Positions 1 to 9,029 of a stretch of 64,000 nt of DNA are shown here, one piece after another. A program made the position numbers and the translations under genes. Where the stretch lies: positions 1,240,001 through 1,304,000 of the forward strand of contig NZ_CP099399.1 of assembly GCF_024721175.1 (NCBI RefSeq), read 5' to 3'. Under the pieces are notes generated by a model. The model saw only the letters and a program-made list of their open reading frames with translations, was not told the DNA's origin and ran no database searches. Positions within the stretch are counted from its first letter, which is position 1; each line of letters starts with the position of its first letter. Source of the DNA: Rhizobium sp. Pop5. GTDB taxonomy: Bacteria > Pseudomonadota > Alphaproteobacteria > Rhizobiales > Rhizobiaceae.

Positions 1-779
1 TCGACCTTGTCATCGTCAACGCCAACTTCGACGATTACGATCCGCTTCGCCTGTGCTCGCAACTGCGCTCGCTGGAACGGACGCGTTTCCTGCCGATCCT
101 GATCATCACCGAGCAGGGCTCCGACGAGATGGTCGTCCGCGCGCTCGATCTCGGCGTCAATGACTACATCGTCCGCCCGGTCGATCCCAACGAACTGGTT
201 GCCCGCAGCCTGACGCAGATCCGCCGCAAGCGCTACAACGACCGCCTGCGCAACAGCGTCAAGCAGACGATCGAGCTTGCCGTGACCGATCCGCTGACCG
301 GTCTCTACAACAGGCGCTATCTCGACAATCACCTGAACGTGCTCTTCAATCGTTCGATGGCGCGCGGCCGGCCGCTTTCGGTGCTGATCACCGATATCGA
401 CCGTTTCAAGCAGGTGAACGACACCTACGGCCATGACGGCGGCGACGAGGTGTTGCGGGAATTCGCAAATCGCGTCCGCTCGACCATCCGCGGCGCCGAT
501 CTCGCCTGCCGCTACGGTGGCGAGGAATTCGTCGTCGTGATGCCCGACACTTCACCGGAAGTTGCCGCCTCTGTCGCCGAGCGCCTGCGCGCCGCGGTCG
601 AAAGCACTTCGTTCGCGCTGAAACATTCCGGTCATGCGCTGAACGTCACCGCTTCCTTCGGCATCGCCTCGCGCATCGCCTCGGTGCTGACACCCGACCA
701 ATTGATGAAGCAGGCGGATCTGGCACTCTACGAAGCCAAAAATACGGGCCGCAATCGCGTGGTCGCCGCGGCTGCCTAG
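1..779 (+). CDS. pleD: PleD response regulator / diguanylate cyclase, 3' part (5' end outside window)
   Basis: The reading frame is already open at base 3 and ends at TAG 777-779. The visible part begins inside a second receiver domain (the run around ITEQGSDEMVVRALDLG and the conserved Lys-position region NDYIVRPVDPNE) and continues into a complete GGDEF domain. That domain shows the active-site motif RYGGEEF with an RGAD sequence five residues before it, which fits an RxxD inhibitory I-site, and ends in SFGIA. PleD synthesises cyclic di-GMP when its receiver is phosphorylated and acts at the cell pole in alphaproteobacterial development (family knowledge). In rhizobia divK usually lies just upstream, which would be outside this window. 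No terminator is obvious directly after the stop. Confidence 0.93.
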   Translation, partial: DLVIVNANFDDYDPLRLCSQLRSLERTRFLPILIITEQGSDEMVVRALDLGVNDYIVRPVDPNELVARSLTQIRRKRYNDRLRNSVKQTIELAVTDPLTGLYNRRYLDNHLNVLFNRSMARGRPLSVLITDIDRFKQVNDTYGHDGGDEVLREFANRVRSTIRGADLACRYGGEEFVVVMPDTSPEVAASVAERLRAAVESTSFALKHSGHALNVTASFGIASRIASVLTPDQLMKQADLALYEAKNTGRNRVVAAAA

Positions 780-1276
780 CGAATCATTTGCCGCTTTAGA
801 CGCCACATTGGAGTTTTCCACTGCGGTAAGTGAATTATTACCGATTTTTAATGCTCGCCTGCGCTATGGGCGGTGAAAATTTTGCGCCTTAATAGCCCAA
901 AAATGGACTTCCCGCATTGCTGCGAATGTGCTGACATTCGACAGTCTTGAAAACGTTAGGCCGTCCCCAGGTTCGAAATAGAGACTATAAAAAAGCCTGC
1001 CGCCAACAGGCGACAAATAGATTGCGCCGACGTCACCTCACGTAAGGGAAGGGGAGGCGTAAGTTATTAGGTTATATTGTCGAATTTCTTCGACGGTTCA
1101 TGCATTGCGCTTCGCGCCCCAAGCAAACTCCATGAATCTTGTATGTGCCAAAATTGGACTTTTAACCATAGAATCAAGCTCGGAAAAATAACCCTTAAGA
1201 ATTTGTTGATTTTCTTTCATTTTTGCGCAAATTATCGGCTCATAAGAGAAGCGCTCCCGTAGAGGAGTTGTCCATA
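780..1276. other. Non-coding stretch after pleD
   Basis: About 500 bases with lower G+C than the neighbours and no convincing gene. Seen directly: a small hairpin GCCTG-ccgccaa-CAGGC near 994-1010, and a perfect inverted repeat GTCGAA-tttc-TTCGAC at 1079-1094 that could bind a dimeric regulator. The short open frames here have no ribosome-binding site or recognisable protein. The stretch probably holds the promoter of the structured RNA that follows, but I could not pick out a clean rhizobial -35/-10 pair (CTTGAC-N17-CTATAT type). Confidence 0.5.
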
Positions 1277-1430
1277 CCCCATGATGCTCAGGTCCGCCGC
1301 ATCTCCTGGGTCGTGGGGTCGGTCGGCTAGTAGGCAAGCTATAGCGGTTCCTCGTGCCGCTTTGCATGCTGGCCGACCCCCTTTCAAGAAAACGCCGCCA
1401 CTTCCCGAAGATGGAAGGGCGGCGTTTTGT
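1262..1430 (+). ncRNA. Candidate structured small RNA (unnamed)
   Basis: Three consecutive structures are visible. Hairpin 1 pairs CCCCATGA (1277-1284) with TCGTGGGG (1311-1318) and CTCAGG (1287-1292) with CCTGGG (1305-1310). Hairpin 2 pairs GGGGTCGGTCGGC (1315-1327) with GCTGGCCGACCCC (1368-1380), with inner stems GCAA/TTGC and AGCGG/CCGCT. A terminator-like stem AAAACGCCGCC/GGCGGCGTTTT follows at 1389-1428. Several pairs are G.U on the plus strand and would become A.C mismatches on the minus strand, so the RNA is probably read from the plus strand. Hairpins 1 and 2 share bases 1315-1318 and may compete. I see no SRP RNA, tmRNA or RNase P signature. The 5' end is uncertain. Confidence 0.6.
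1389..1430 (+). terminator. Rho-independent terminator of the candidate small RNA
   Basis: An 11-bp inverted repeat AAAACGCCGCC (1389-1399) / GGCGGCGTTTT (1418-1428), followed by GTCTGTTT. The A-run/U-run symmetry means it could also work in the other direction. rpmG has its own terminator further left in transcription sense, at 1486-1521. Confidence 0.7.
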
Positions 1431-1485
1431 CTGTTTGCGCTATCATATTCAATTGCGATCTGATCCGGGGCGAGCCAATCCGGAC

Positions 1486-1521
1486 AATAAAAAACGCGCA
1501 ACCCTGGGGCGCGCGCTTTTT
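1486..1521 (-). terminator. Rho-independent terminator of rpmG
   Basis: Read on the minus strand just after the rpmG stop: AAAAAGCGCGC, an 11-base loop, then GCGCGTTTTTT. This is an 11-bp stem with one G.U pair, ending in a U-run. Confidence 0.8.
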
Positions 1522-1543
1522 CGAAATCCCTGGGACCAAGTAA

Positions 1544-1711
1544 TTACTTGATCTTGGTTTCCTTGAACTCGACGTGCTTCTTTGCAATCGGGTCGTACTT
1601 CGTCTTCGTCATCTTGTCCGTCATCGTACGGCTGTTCTTCGTCGTGACGTAGAAGAAACCGGTGTCGGCTGTCGACAGCAGCTTGATCTTGATTGTTGTA
1701 GCCTTGGCCAT
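1544..1711 (-). CDS. rpmG: 50S ribosomal protein L33
   Basis: A 55-residue protein beginning [20 protein letters not shown] and ending EFKETKIK, the typical length and sequence of bacterial L33. It is a small 50S subunit protein near the E site (family knowledge). It contains no cysteine, so it is the zinc-independent (C-minus) form. The start ATG at 1711 is preceded by AAAGGCAGGAC, a reasonable ribosome-binding site. It is flanked by terminators on both sides (1486-1521 after it, 1727-1767 before it), so it looks monocistronic. It is shorter than a usual gene-calling cutoff. Confidence 0.96.
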   Translation of the reverse strand: MAKATTIKIKLLSTADTGFFYVTTKNSRTMTDKMTKTKYDPIAKKHVEFKETKIK

Positions 1712-1726
1712 GGTCGTCCTGCCTTT

Positions 1727-1767
1727 AAGAAAATGAAAGCCGTGGAAGCCGGATGAGGCTCCACGGC
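1727..1767 (-). terminator. Rho-independent terminator of the MFS transporter gene
   Basis: Minus-strand stem GCCGTGGAGCC (1757-1767) / GGCTTCCACGGC (1739-1750) with one bulged base and loop TCATCC, followed by TTTCATTTTCTT. It lies between the transporter stop and the rpmG start and separates the two genes. Confidence 0.7.
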
Positions 1768-1804
1768 AAATTCTGGCGCGAAACTACGAATCCCGCCCGA
1801 AAAG

Positions 1805-2989
1805 TCAAGCCCGTTTTCGAATGAACATCAGCCTGATGCCGGAAAGTAGGGCATAGAGGCCGAAGAAAGCAGCAATCGCCCAGGCAAAACCGTTATTGCC
1901 GGCGACATCGATCGCCGCGCCGATCACCTGCGGCCCTGCGACCGTTCCCATCGCATAACAGAAGACGAAGGCCGCATTCGCAGCCGCAAGGTCGGAACCC
2001 GTCAGCCGTGAGCCGAGATGGCTGAGGCCGACCGTGTAGAGGCCGGACACGCAGCCACCCCAGAAAAGCAGGATTCCGGCCATCAGCAGCCAGTTGTTGA
2101 CCAGCACCGGCAGCATCATCGACCCGACGAAGCCCATCAGCGCCATGCAGGCCAGAAGCGGCCGCTTGTCGGCAATGCGGTCGGAAAGCAGGCCGAGCGG
2201 GATCTGGAAGATGACGTTGCCGACGCCCATCATGGTGAGCAGCAGCGCGGCCTGCGATTCGGTGAAATTCGCGCGCACGGCAAAGATCGGAAAAAGCGAA
2301 AGCCCGCCCGCCTCGACTGCGCCGAAAATGAAGACGGCAGCCGTCGCTGTCGGCACCAGGAACACGTAGCGCATGAAATGCAGCTCCGGTTTTTCCTCCA
2401 GTATCGGGCTTTCGTCACGGGCGATGAAGATTGGAATGGCGGCAAGCAGGATGGCGCCGGCACCGATCAGGAAGGGAAAGATGCCATCGCTGCCCAGCAG
2501 TGAAAAGAGCAGGGGTCCCGCCGCAAAGCCGAGGGAAAGCACCGTCGCGTAAATGCCGAGCACGAAGCCGCGCTTGGTGGGCGGCGAGGCGGCGTTGATC
2601 CAGAATTCCGAGAGGATGAACAGCGTCGTCGTCGCGCCATGGAAGGCGAAACGCAGCGGAAACCACATCCAGAAATCCTGGGCGTAATAGAAACCGAGCG
2701 CGCTTAGCGCCGAAATCAGCACGGCCCAGAGCATTGTCGGCGCAACGCCGTATTTATGGGCGAGCTTGGTGGTGACAGGGGCGGCGGCCATCGCCGCAAT
2801 CCCGGCCATTGCCGTGTTGAGCCCGATCAGGGTGGACGAGATTCCGCGTTTTTCCAGGATGATGCTGAGAAGCGGGAGTCCGAGGCCGATTGCTATGCCG
2901 ACGGCCGAAATGGACGAGATGGCTGCCACCAGAGAAGGCCAATGGATTTCCTCGACATCGCCTGGTGTGCCGTTTCTCGGCTGAGACAT
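1805..2989 (-). CDS. Major facilitator superfamily transporter
   Basis: A 394-residue polytopic membrane protein with about twelve hydrophobic segments, the usual length and layout of an MFS permease (two six-helix halves). The first half contains ...LIGLNTAMAGIAAM... and the second FGAVEAGGLSLFPIFAVRANF and LLSDRIADKRPL, the latter resembling the MFS loop motif (G/D-x-x-x-D-R). It resembles the YcaD/arabinose-efflux-like group of predicted exporters. The substrate cannot be read from the sequence. The N terminus has a short soluble stretch (MSQPRNGTPGDVEEIHW) before the first helix. It is transcribed away from the DUF983 gene, 255 bp upstream, so it may have its own promoter, and it ends at a terminator at 1727-1767. 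Confidence 0.88.
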   Translation of the reverse strand: MSQPRNGTPGDVEEIHWPSLVAAISSISAVGIAIGLGLPLLSIILEKRGISSTLIGLNTAMAGIAAMAAAPVTTKLAHKYGVAPTMLWAVLISALSALGFYYAQDFWMWFPLRFAFHGATTTLFILSEFWINAASPPTKRGFVLGIYATVLSLGFAAGPLLFSLLGSDGIFPFLIGAGAILLAAIPIFIARDESPILEEKPELHFMRYVFLVPTATAAVFIFGAVEAGGLSLFPIFAVRANFTESQAALLLTMMGVGNVIFQIPLGLLSDRIADKRPLLACMALMGFVGSMMLPVLVNNWLLMAGILLFWGGCVSGLYTVGLSHLGSRLTGSDLAAANAAFVFCYAMGTVAGPQVIGAAIDVAGNNGFAWAIAAFFGLYALLSGIRLMFIRKRA

Positions 2990-3244
2990 TTATCCATCCT
3001 TAGAAGCTGCTCGAGCGAATCGGCCGGTCGCGTCACATAGAAAGACACTGGCGTGCCAAATCCGGGTGACGAGCAGCGTTTCGCAGTATTTCCGATGTGC
3101 GTGACCATCCGCGGAATGTAAAGCCTGTTCGGACAAGAAAAGCTTACCATGTCAAGTCGTTGAAGATCGTCGACGCCCACCTGCCGGTGGTGGCCGGTGG
3201 AGGGCTGGCCCTACACGTTAAATATGTCTGGAAGGTGAAGGCGC

Positions 3245-3697
3245 TCAGTCCGGCCGCCGGGGAAGGTCGTAATCATCGGGACTGTCGCTCTCTCCGCCGA
3301 AGCCGTGCATGCGCAGCGCCCATTGCAGACCAATGACGCCGCCCTTGATCGGCTGGATCGACGCCAGCGCGGTGATGACCGTGATCGGCGCCCAGATGGC
3401 AAGATGGACCCAGACCGGCAGCACGAAGGTCATATCGGTCAGCATATAGCCGCCGACCACGACATGGCCGAGGACGAGGATGACGATATAGGGCGGCAGA
3501 TCGTCCGAGCGGTGGTGATGCATCGCTTCGCCGCAGGCCGCGCAATGATCGACCGGCTTCAGGAATGCGCGAAAGAGCTTGCCGTTGCCGCAGGCCGGGC
3601 AGCGGTTCATCAGTCCGCGCATGATCGAGCGTCCAAGCGGGCGCTCGACCTCGGGCGTATCCCCATAGCGGACGACCGGATCGGTCGGTGTGCTCAT
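3245..3697 (-). CDS. DUF983 family small membrane protein with two CxxC motifs
   Basis: A 150-residue protein. The N-terminal half carries two short zinc-ribbon-like cysteine pairs (RCPACGNGKLF and HCAACGEAMHHH). Two hydrophobic segments follow (PYIVILVLGHVVVGGYML and VHLAIWAPITVITALASI), then a conserved PIKGGVIGLQWALRMHGF tail. This is the hallmark layout of DUF983, found widely in alphaproteobacteria. Its function is unknown; the Cys4 cluster suggests a metal-binding site on the cytoplasmic side. It lies 59 bp after rnr on the same strand and is probably co-transcribed with topA-rnr. Confidence 0.85.
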   Translation of the reverse strand: MSTPTDPVVRYGDTPEVERPLGRSIMRGLMNRCPACGNGKLFRAFLKPVDHCAACGEAMHHHRSDDLPPYIVILVLGHVVVGGYMLTDMTFVLPVWVHLAIWAPITVITALASIQPIKGGVIGLQWALRMHGFGGESDSPDDYDLPRRPD

Positions 3698-3756
3698 CGC
3701 ATCTTCCCCTTTCGGACCGGGAGTATTGGATCAGACCCTGAATCGGGGCCGATGCC

Positions 3757-6129
3757 CTAGCGGCGCCCGCGCGGAGGCCGCGTTCCCGGTTTCTTGCGAA
3801 CCTGGCCCCTCTCGCGGCGGCCGGCTTTGTGAAAGGAGCGCACCGCCGTCGGCATCTCGCGCCCTTCGCTCAGCATTTCGAAACGCAGCGCGCCGGCAAG
3901 CGGGATCGCTTCGGCAAGCTTCACGGTGACGCTGTCGCCGAGGCGATAGCCGAGCCCCGTTCTTTCACCCGAGAGCGCCTGATGCGCTTCGTCATAGATG
4001 AAATAATCGGTGCCGAGCGTAGATATAGGAACGAAACCGTCGGCGCCATAGTCCGGCAAGGTTATAAAAAGTCCCGATTTCGTAACGCCCGAAACACGGC
4101 CGGAAAATTCCTCGCCGACACGGGTGCTGAGATGATGCGCGATCAGCCGATCGATGGTCTCGCGCTCGGCCGCCATGGCGCGGCGCTCAAAGGTCGAGAT
4201 TTCGGCGGCGATATCGTCGAGGGTGGCTTCTTCGTCTGGCGTGATGCCGCCTTCGCCGAATCCAAGCGAGCCGACGAGTGCGCGATGCACGATCAGATCG
4301 GCGTAGCGACGGATCGGCGAGGTGAAGTGCGCGTACTTCATCAGGTTGAGACCGAAATGGCCGATATTTTCAGGACTGTAGATCGCCTGGCTCTGCGAGC
4401 GCAGCACCATTTCGTTGACCATCGTCTGGTGCGCCGTGCCTTCGGCTTTCGCGAGAATGCCGTTGAAGCTGTTTGCGCGCACGCTGCCGCCCTTGGCGAG
4501 CGAGATGCCGAGCGTCGCCAGGAACTCACGCAGGACTTCCTGCTTGGCGAGCGTTGGGCCGTCGTGAATGCGGTAGACCAGAGGCTGGCGCTTCTTTTCC
4601 AGCGTCTCGGCGGCGCAGACGTTCGCCTGGATCATCATCTCTTCGATCAGCTTGTGCGCGTCAAGCCGCGGCGGCACGAAGACACGGTCGACCGTGCCGT
4701 CGGGCTTCAGCAGGATCTTGCGCTCCGGCATGTCGAGTTCCAGCGGCTGGCGCCTGTCGCGTCCGCGCTTCATCACCCCGTAGGCGTGCCAGAGCGGTTT
4801 CAGGATCGGCTCAAGCATCGGTCCGGTCTTGTCATCGGGATTTCCGTCGATCGCCGCCTGCGCCTGCTGGTAGGAAAGCTTGGCCGCGCTCTTCATCATG
4901 ATCCGATGGAAGGTGTGGCCGATCTTGCGGCCTTCTCCCGAGAAGCTCATGCGCACGGCGAGAGCCGGGCGGTCGACGCCTTCCTTCAGCGAGCAGAGAT
5001 CGTTGGATATCCGCTCCGGCAGCATCGGCTCGACCCGATCCGGGAAATAGACGGAATTGCCGCGCTTCAGCGCCTCGCGGTCGAGCGGGGAATTCGGGCG
5101 GACATACCAGGAGACGTCGGCAATCGCCACGGTAACGATGACGCCGCCGGGATTGTCGGCCGAGGGGTCGAGCTCGGCGTAAACGGCATCGTCATGGTCT
5201 TTGGCGTCGGCCGGATCGATAGTGATCAGCGGCACGCCACGCCAATCTTCCCGATGCGACATCGTCGCCGGCTTGGCGGCTTCCGCCTCGGCGATGACGG
5301 CCGGCGGGAAGACATGCGGAATCCCGTGCGCATGGATCGCGATCATCGAGATCGCCTTTTCCGAGCCGACGGAGCCGACGACGGAGAGAACCTTGGCGCG
5401 CTGAAGGCCGAAGCGGCCGAGGCGGGCGATTTCGACCTCGACCAGGTCGCCGTCCTTGGCGTCGCCGGTGAATTCCGGATCGATCACCATCTCCTCGCCG
5501 CGCCGCTCAATCGGCAACAACCGGCCGCCGCCGCCAGGCGCTGTGCGGAAGACACCCATCGACGCCCCGCGGCGCCTGTCGATCACCTTGATGATCCGCG
5601 CCGTATAGGCCGGTCCGCCACGATCGACGGCCGGGAAGATCTTTGCCAGAATGCGGTCGCCGAGGCCGGCGACGGGCGCCTTACCCTTGCCCTGGCGACC
5701 TGCCGGTGACTGCTGACGGATGGCGACGGCGGGCGCCACGCCCTGATCCTCCGGCCATTCAGCCGGCCGGCCGATCAGATCGCCGTCCTTGTCGCGCGTC
5801 GTAATATCGAGAACGGTGACGGGCGGAAGCGCGCCGGGTCGGATCAGCGACTTGCGGCTCTTCTGCAGCATGCCTTCCTGCTCGAGCTCCTGCAGCATGT
5901 GCTTGAGCTCGACGCGGCTGTCGCCCTTGAGCCCGAAAGCCTTGGCGAGTTCACGCTTGGAGGCCTTTTGCGGGTGATCGGCGATAAAGCGCAGGATCAC
6001 CTCGCGCGAGGGCAGCGCGCCGTGGACGATGTTCAGCGGCTCGACGGCCGAAGCATCCTTGCCCGCGCGGCCGAGCTTGCCAGGGCGCTTGCCCGCCGGG
6101 TTCGTTCTGTCGCGCGGTATCCTGCTCAC
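3757..6129 (-). CDS. rnr: Ribonuclease R (3'-5' exoribonuclease)
   Basis: 790 residues, the usual RNase R length. In order: a basic N terminus, a winged-helix region (about 35-95), cold-shock/OB domains, the RNB catalytic domain starting near residue 300 with TIDPADAKDHDDAV (Asp305, 311, 313 and 314 match the four metal-binding aspartates), an S1 domain (GRVSGVTKSGLFITLPDYGADGFVP) and an Arg/Lys-rich tail (residues ~765-790). It degrades structured RNA processively, acting in rRNA quality control and trans-translation clean-up (family knowledge). The start is GTG at 6129, one base after the topA stop, so the two are translationally coupled. No damage is seen. Confidence 0.96.
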   Translation of the reverse strand: MSRIPRDRTNPAGKRPGKLGRAGKDASAVEPLNIVHGALPSREVILRFIADHPQKASKRELAKAFGLKGDSRVELKHMLQELEQEGMLQKSRKSLIRPGALPPVTVLDITTRDKDGDLIGRPAEWPEDQGVAPAVAIRQQSPAGRQGKGKAPVAGLGDRILAKIFPAVDRGGPAYTARIIKVIDRRRGASMGVFRTAPGGGGRLLPIERRGEEMVIDPEFTGDAKDGDLVEVEIARLGRFGLQRAKVLSVVGSVGSEKAISMIAIHAHGIPHVFPPAVIAEAEAAKPATMSHREDWRGVPLITIDPADAKDHDDAVYAELDPSADNPGGVIVTVAIADVSWYVRPNSPLDREALKRGNSVYFPDRVEPMLPERISNDLCSLKEGVDRPALAVRMSFSGEGRKIGHTFHRIMMKSAAKLSYQQAQAAIDGNPDDKTGPMLEPILKPLWHAYGVMKRGRDRRQPLELDMPERKILLKPDGTVDRVFVPPRLDAHKLIEEMMIQANVCAAETLEKKRQPLVYRIHDGPTLAKQEVLREFLATLGISLAKGGSVRANSFNGILAKAEGTAHQTMVNEMVLRSQSQAIYSPENIGHFGLNLMKYAHFTSPIRRYADLIVHRALVGSLGFGEGGITPDEEATLDDIAAEISTFERRAMAAERETIDRLIAHHLSTRVGEEFSGRVSGVTKSGLFITLPDYGADGFVPISTLGTDYFIYDEAHQALSGERTGLGYRLGDSVTVKLAEAIPLAGALRFEMLSEGREMPTAVRSFHKAGRRERGQVRKKPGTRPPRGRR

Positions 6130-6130
6130 G

Positions 6131-8785
6131 TCAGCTCTTTTTCGATTTTGCCGGCGCTTTCGCCTTCGTTGCCTTCGGCTTGGCCGCCGTCTTGGTGGTC
6201 TTGGCTTCGGCAGCCGCAGCCTTCGGCTTGGCTTTCGCCTTGGCGGTCTTCGCGGCAGGAGCCTTGCCGGCCTTCTCGGCGATCAGCGCCAGCGCCTCCT
6301 CGACGGTAATCGCCTGCGGATCCTTGCCCTTCGGCAGCGTCGCGTTGACCTTGCCCCAGTTGACATAGGGGCCGTATTTGCCGTCGCGAACGGTGATGGC
6401 GCCGCCGTCAGGATGGTCGCCAAGCGTCTTCAGCGCCGCCGGCGTGCCACGCGCGCCGCGGCCCGGCGCTTTATTCGCCTTTTCGGCGATGACAGTCACG
6501 GCGCGGTTGAGGCCGACCGAGAACACGTCCTCTACCGTTTCCAGGTTGGCATAGGAGCCGTCATGCAGGAGGAACGGCCCATAGCGGCCGATGCCCGAGG
6601 AGATCATCTTGCCAGTTTCGGGATGTTTGCCGATATCGCGTGGCAGCGAAATCAAAGCCATCGCCTTTTCGTAATCGATATCTTCGGGCTTCCATCCCTT
6701 CGGCAGCGAAGCGCGCTTGGCTTCCTTGCCGTCACCGCGCTGGATATAGGGGCCGAAGCGGCCGGAACGCAGCGTCAGTTCCTCGCCGGTCGTCGGATCG
6801 GTGCCGAGGTTCTTCGGCTCGTTGAGCGCCACCCCTTCCGCTTCTCCGCCGTTTTCGGAGGAGAGCTGGCGCGTGTAATTACATTCGGGATAGTTCGAGC
6901 AGCCGACGAAGGCGCCGTATCTGCCGAGCTTCAACGATAGGTTGCCGGTACCGCAGACCTGACAGATTCGGGGATCGCCGCCATCTTCCCGCTTCGGGAA
7001 GACGAGCGGCGCCAGCGCCTCATTCAGCGAATCGAGCACGTTGGTAACGCGCAGTTCCTTGGTGTCTTCAATCTGGGAGAAGAAATCCTTCCAGAAGTCG
7101 CGCAGCACCTGCTTCCAGTTCAACTCGCCGGCGGAAATCCGGTCGAGCTTTTCTTCGAGATCGGCCGTGAAGTCGTATTCGACATATTTGGTGAAGAAGC
7201 TTTCGAGGAAGGCCGTCACCAGCCGGCCCTTGGCCTGCGGTATCAGCTTGCGCTTGTCGATCGTCACATAGTCGCGGTCGCGCAGAGTCGCCAGCGTCGC
7301 CGCATAGGTGGAGGGGCGGCCGATGCCGAGCTCTTCCATCTTCTTGATCAGCGAGGCTTCAGAATAGCGCGGCGGCGGCTCGGTGAAATGCTGGGTGGAA
7401 TTGATCTTCTGCTTGGCGAGCGTCTCGCGCGCATTGATCTCGGGGAGGCGACCATCCTCGTCGCCGTCGTCGCTCTGCTCGCCGTCCTCTTTCTGGTCGG
7501 TATAGGCGGCGATGAAACCGTCGAAGCGGATGACCGAACCGACGGCGCGCAGGCCGGCCTTCTCTCCCTTGTTGTCGGCGGTGATTTCAGCGGTCGTGCG
7601 TTCGATTTCCGCCGACGCCATCTGGCTGGCGATGCCGCGCTTCCAGATCAGGTCGTAGAGCCGGATCTGATCAGCATCGAGGAATTTGCGGATACGGTCG
7701 GGAGAGCGGTAGAAATCGGTCGGACGGATCGCCTCGTGCGCTTCCTGGGCGTTCTTCGCCTTGGTGGAGTAGAAGCGCGCCTTGTCCGGCAGGTAGCGTT
7801 CGCCGAATTGATCGAGGATGGCGCTCCGCGCCGCGTCGATCGCCTCGGGCGCCATCTGCACGCCATCGGTTCGCATATAGGTGATCAGACCGACGGTCTC
7901 GCCGCCGATATCGACGCCTTCATAGAGCTTCTGGGCGATCTGCATGGTGCGAGAGGCGGAGAAGCCGAGGTTGGAGGAGGCCGCCTGCTGCAGCGTCGAG
8001 GTCGTAAAAGGCGGTCCCGGGTTGCGCTTGACGGGCTTTGCCTCAACCGTGTCGACGATATAGCTTGCACCTTCAAGCAAGGCCTTCAGGCGGCCCGCTT
8101 CCTCGCCGTTGCCGATTGCGCGCGGCGGCAGCCGCTTACCATGCGCCGAAACCAGCCTTGCCTCGAACTCGTCGCCGCGCGGCGTCTTCAGGAGCGCCGA
8201 GAGATTCCAGTATTCTTCCGAAATGAAGCGCTCGATCTCGGATTCGCGGTCGCAGACCAGGCGAAGTGCCACCGACTGGACGCGGCCGGCCGAACGTGCG
8301 CCGGGCAGCTTGCGCCACAGGACCGGCGATAGATTGAAGCCGACGAGATAGTCGAGGGCGCGGCGGGCGAGGTAAGCGTCGACCAGCGGCACGTCGATGT
8401 CGCGCGGCTCGGCCATCGCGTCGAGCACGGCCTTCTTGGTGATCGCATTGAAGACGACGCGCTTGACCGATTTGCCGCTCAGCACGCGCTTCTTGTTCAG
8501 CATGTCGAGGACGTGCCAGGAAATCGCCTCACCTTCGCGATCCGGGTCGGTCGCGAGAAACAGGTTGTCGGAGGATTTCACAGCGTCAGCAATGTCCTTC
8601 ATCCGCTTGGCGGAGGCGCCATCGACCTCCCAAAGCATTTCGAAATCCTGATCGGGGAGGACTGAGCCATCCTTGGCAGGCAGATCGCGCACGTGTCCGA
8701 AGGAGGCGAGCACCTTGTATCCAGAACCCAGATACTTGTTGATCGTCTTGGCCTTGGCAGGCGATTCCACCACTACAACATTCAT
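6131..8785 (-). CDS. topA: DNA topoisomerase I (type IA, omega protein)
   Basis: 884 residues. The TOPRIM domain opens the protein (VVVESPAKAKTINKYLG, with ATDPDREGEAI near 78-88 giving the acidic metal triad). The strand-cleaving tyrosine is Tyr303 in GLITYMRTDGV. The C-terminal part has one clear four-cysteine zinc ribbon (CQVCGTGN...CSNYPEC) and then several degenerate ribbon repeats of the GRFGPYIQ/GRYGPFLL/GKYGPYVN type. The tail is a Lys/Ala-rich DNA-binding extension (about 835-884). It relaxes negative supercoils and offsets gyrase. It overlaps nothing and sits one base ahead of rnr. A 244-bp gap separates it from dprA, so it probably has its own promoter. Confidence 0.97.
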   Translation of the reverse strand: MNVVVVESPAKAKTINKYLGSGYKVLASFGHVRDLPAKDGSVLPDQDFEMLWEVDGASAKRMKDIADAVKSSDNLFLATDPDREGEAISWHVLDMLNKKRVLSGKSVKRVVFNAITKKAVLDAMAEPRDIDVPLVDAYLARRALDYLVGFNLSPVLWRKLPGARSAGRVQSVALRLVCDRESEIERFISEEYWNLSALLKTPRGDEFEARLVSAHGKRLPPRAIGNGEEAGRLKALLEGASYIVDTVEAKPVKRNPGPPFTTSTLQQAASSNLGFSASRTMQIAQKLYEGVDIGGETVGLITYMRTDGVQMAPEAIDAARSAILDQFGERYLPDKARFYSTKAKNAQEAHEAIRPTDFYRSPDRIRKFLDADQIRLYDLIWKRGIASQMASAEIERTTAEITADNKGEKAGLRAVGSVIRFDGFIAAYTDQKEDGEQSDDGDEDGRLPEINARETLAKQKINSTQHFTEPPPRYSEASLIKKMEELGIGRPSTYAATLATLRDRDYVTIDKRKLIPQAKGRLVTAFLESFFTKYVEYDFTADLEEKLDRISAGELNWKQVLRDFWKDFFSQIEDTKELRVTNVLDSLNEALAPLVFPKREDGGDPRICQVCGTGNLSLKLGRYGAFVGCSNYPECNYTRQLSSENGGEAEGVALNEPKNLGTDPTTGEELTLRSGRFGPYIQRGDGKEAKRASLPKGWKPEDIDYEKAMALISLPRDIGKHPETGKMISSGIGRYGPFLLHDGSYANLETVEDVFSVGLNRAVTVIAEKANKAPGRGARGTPAALKTLGDHPDGGAITVRDGKYGPYVNWGKVNATLPKGKDPQAITVEEALALIAEKAGKAPAAKTAKAKAKPKAAAAEAKTTKTAAKPKATKAKAPAKSKKS

Positions 8786-9029
8786 GATGATTCTCTAAAA
8801 AACAGCTACGCCGGCGTGGAAGCCAGCGCAACACTCAGCGCTACATGGATACCGGCCTTCCGACATGGACAGGGAAATCGCCGCGGTCAAGGGGTTTGCT
8901 ACATTTTTACTTCTTGCGCACCGTGCAATCGAGGGGGATTGCGCGTCAAATGCAGGCCTATGATTGTGGCTCGTCGGTTCGACACGCGGTTCCTGCAGTT
9001 GCAAAACCGCTCGCTGTTATCGCCAAGGC

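Noticed and set aside
1077..1551. Several short open frames on both strands in the pleD-rpmG spacer
   Set aside because: They overlap the structured RNA and the terminators, are Arg/Ser/Pro-rich and lack ribosome-binding sites.
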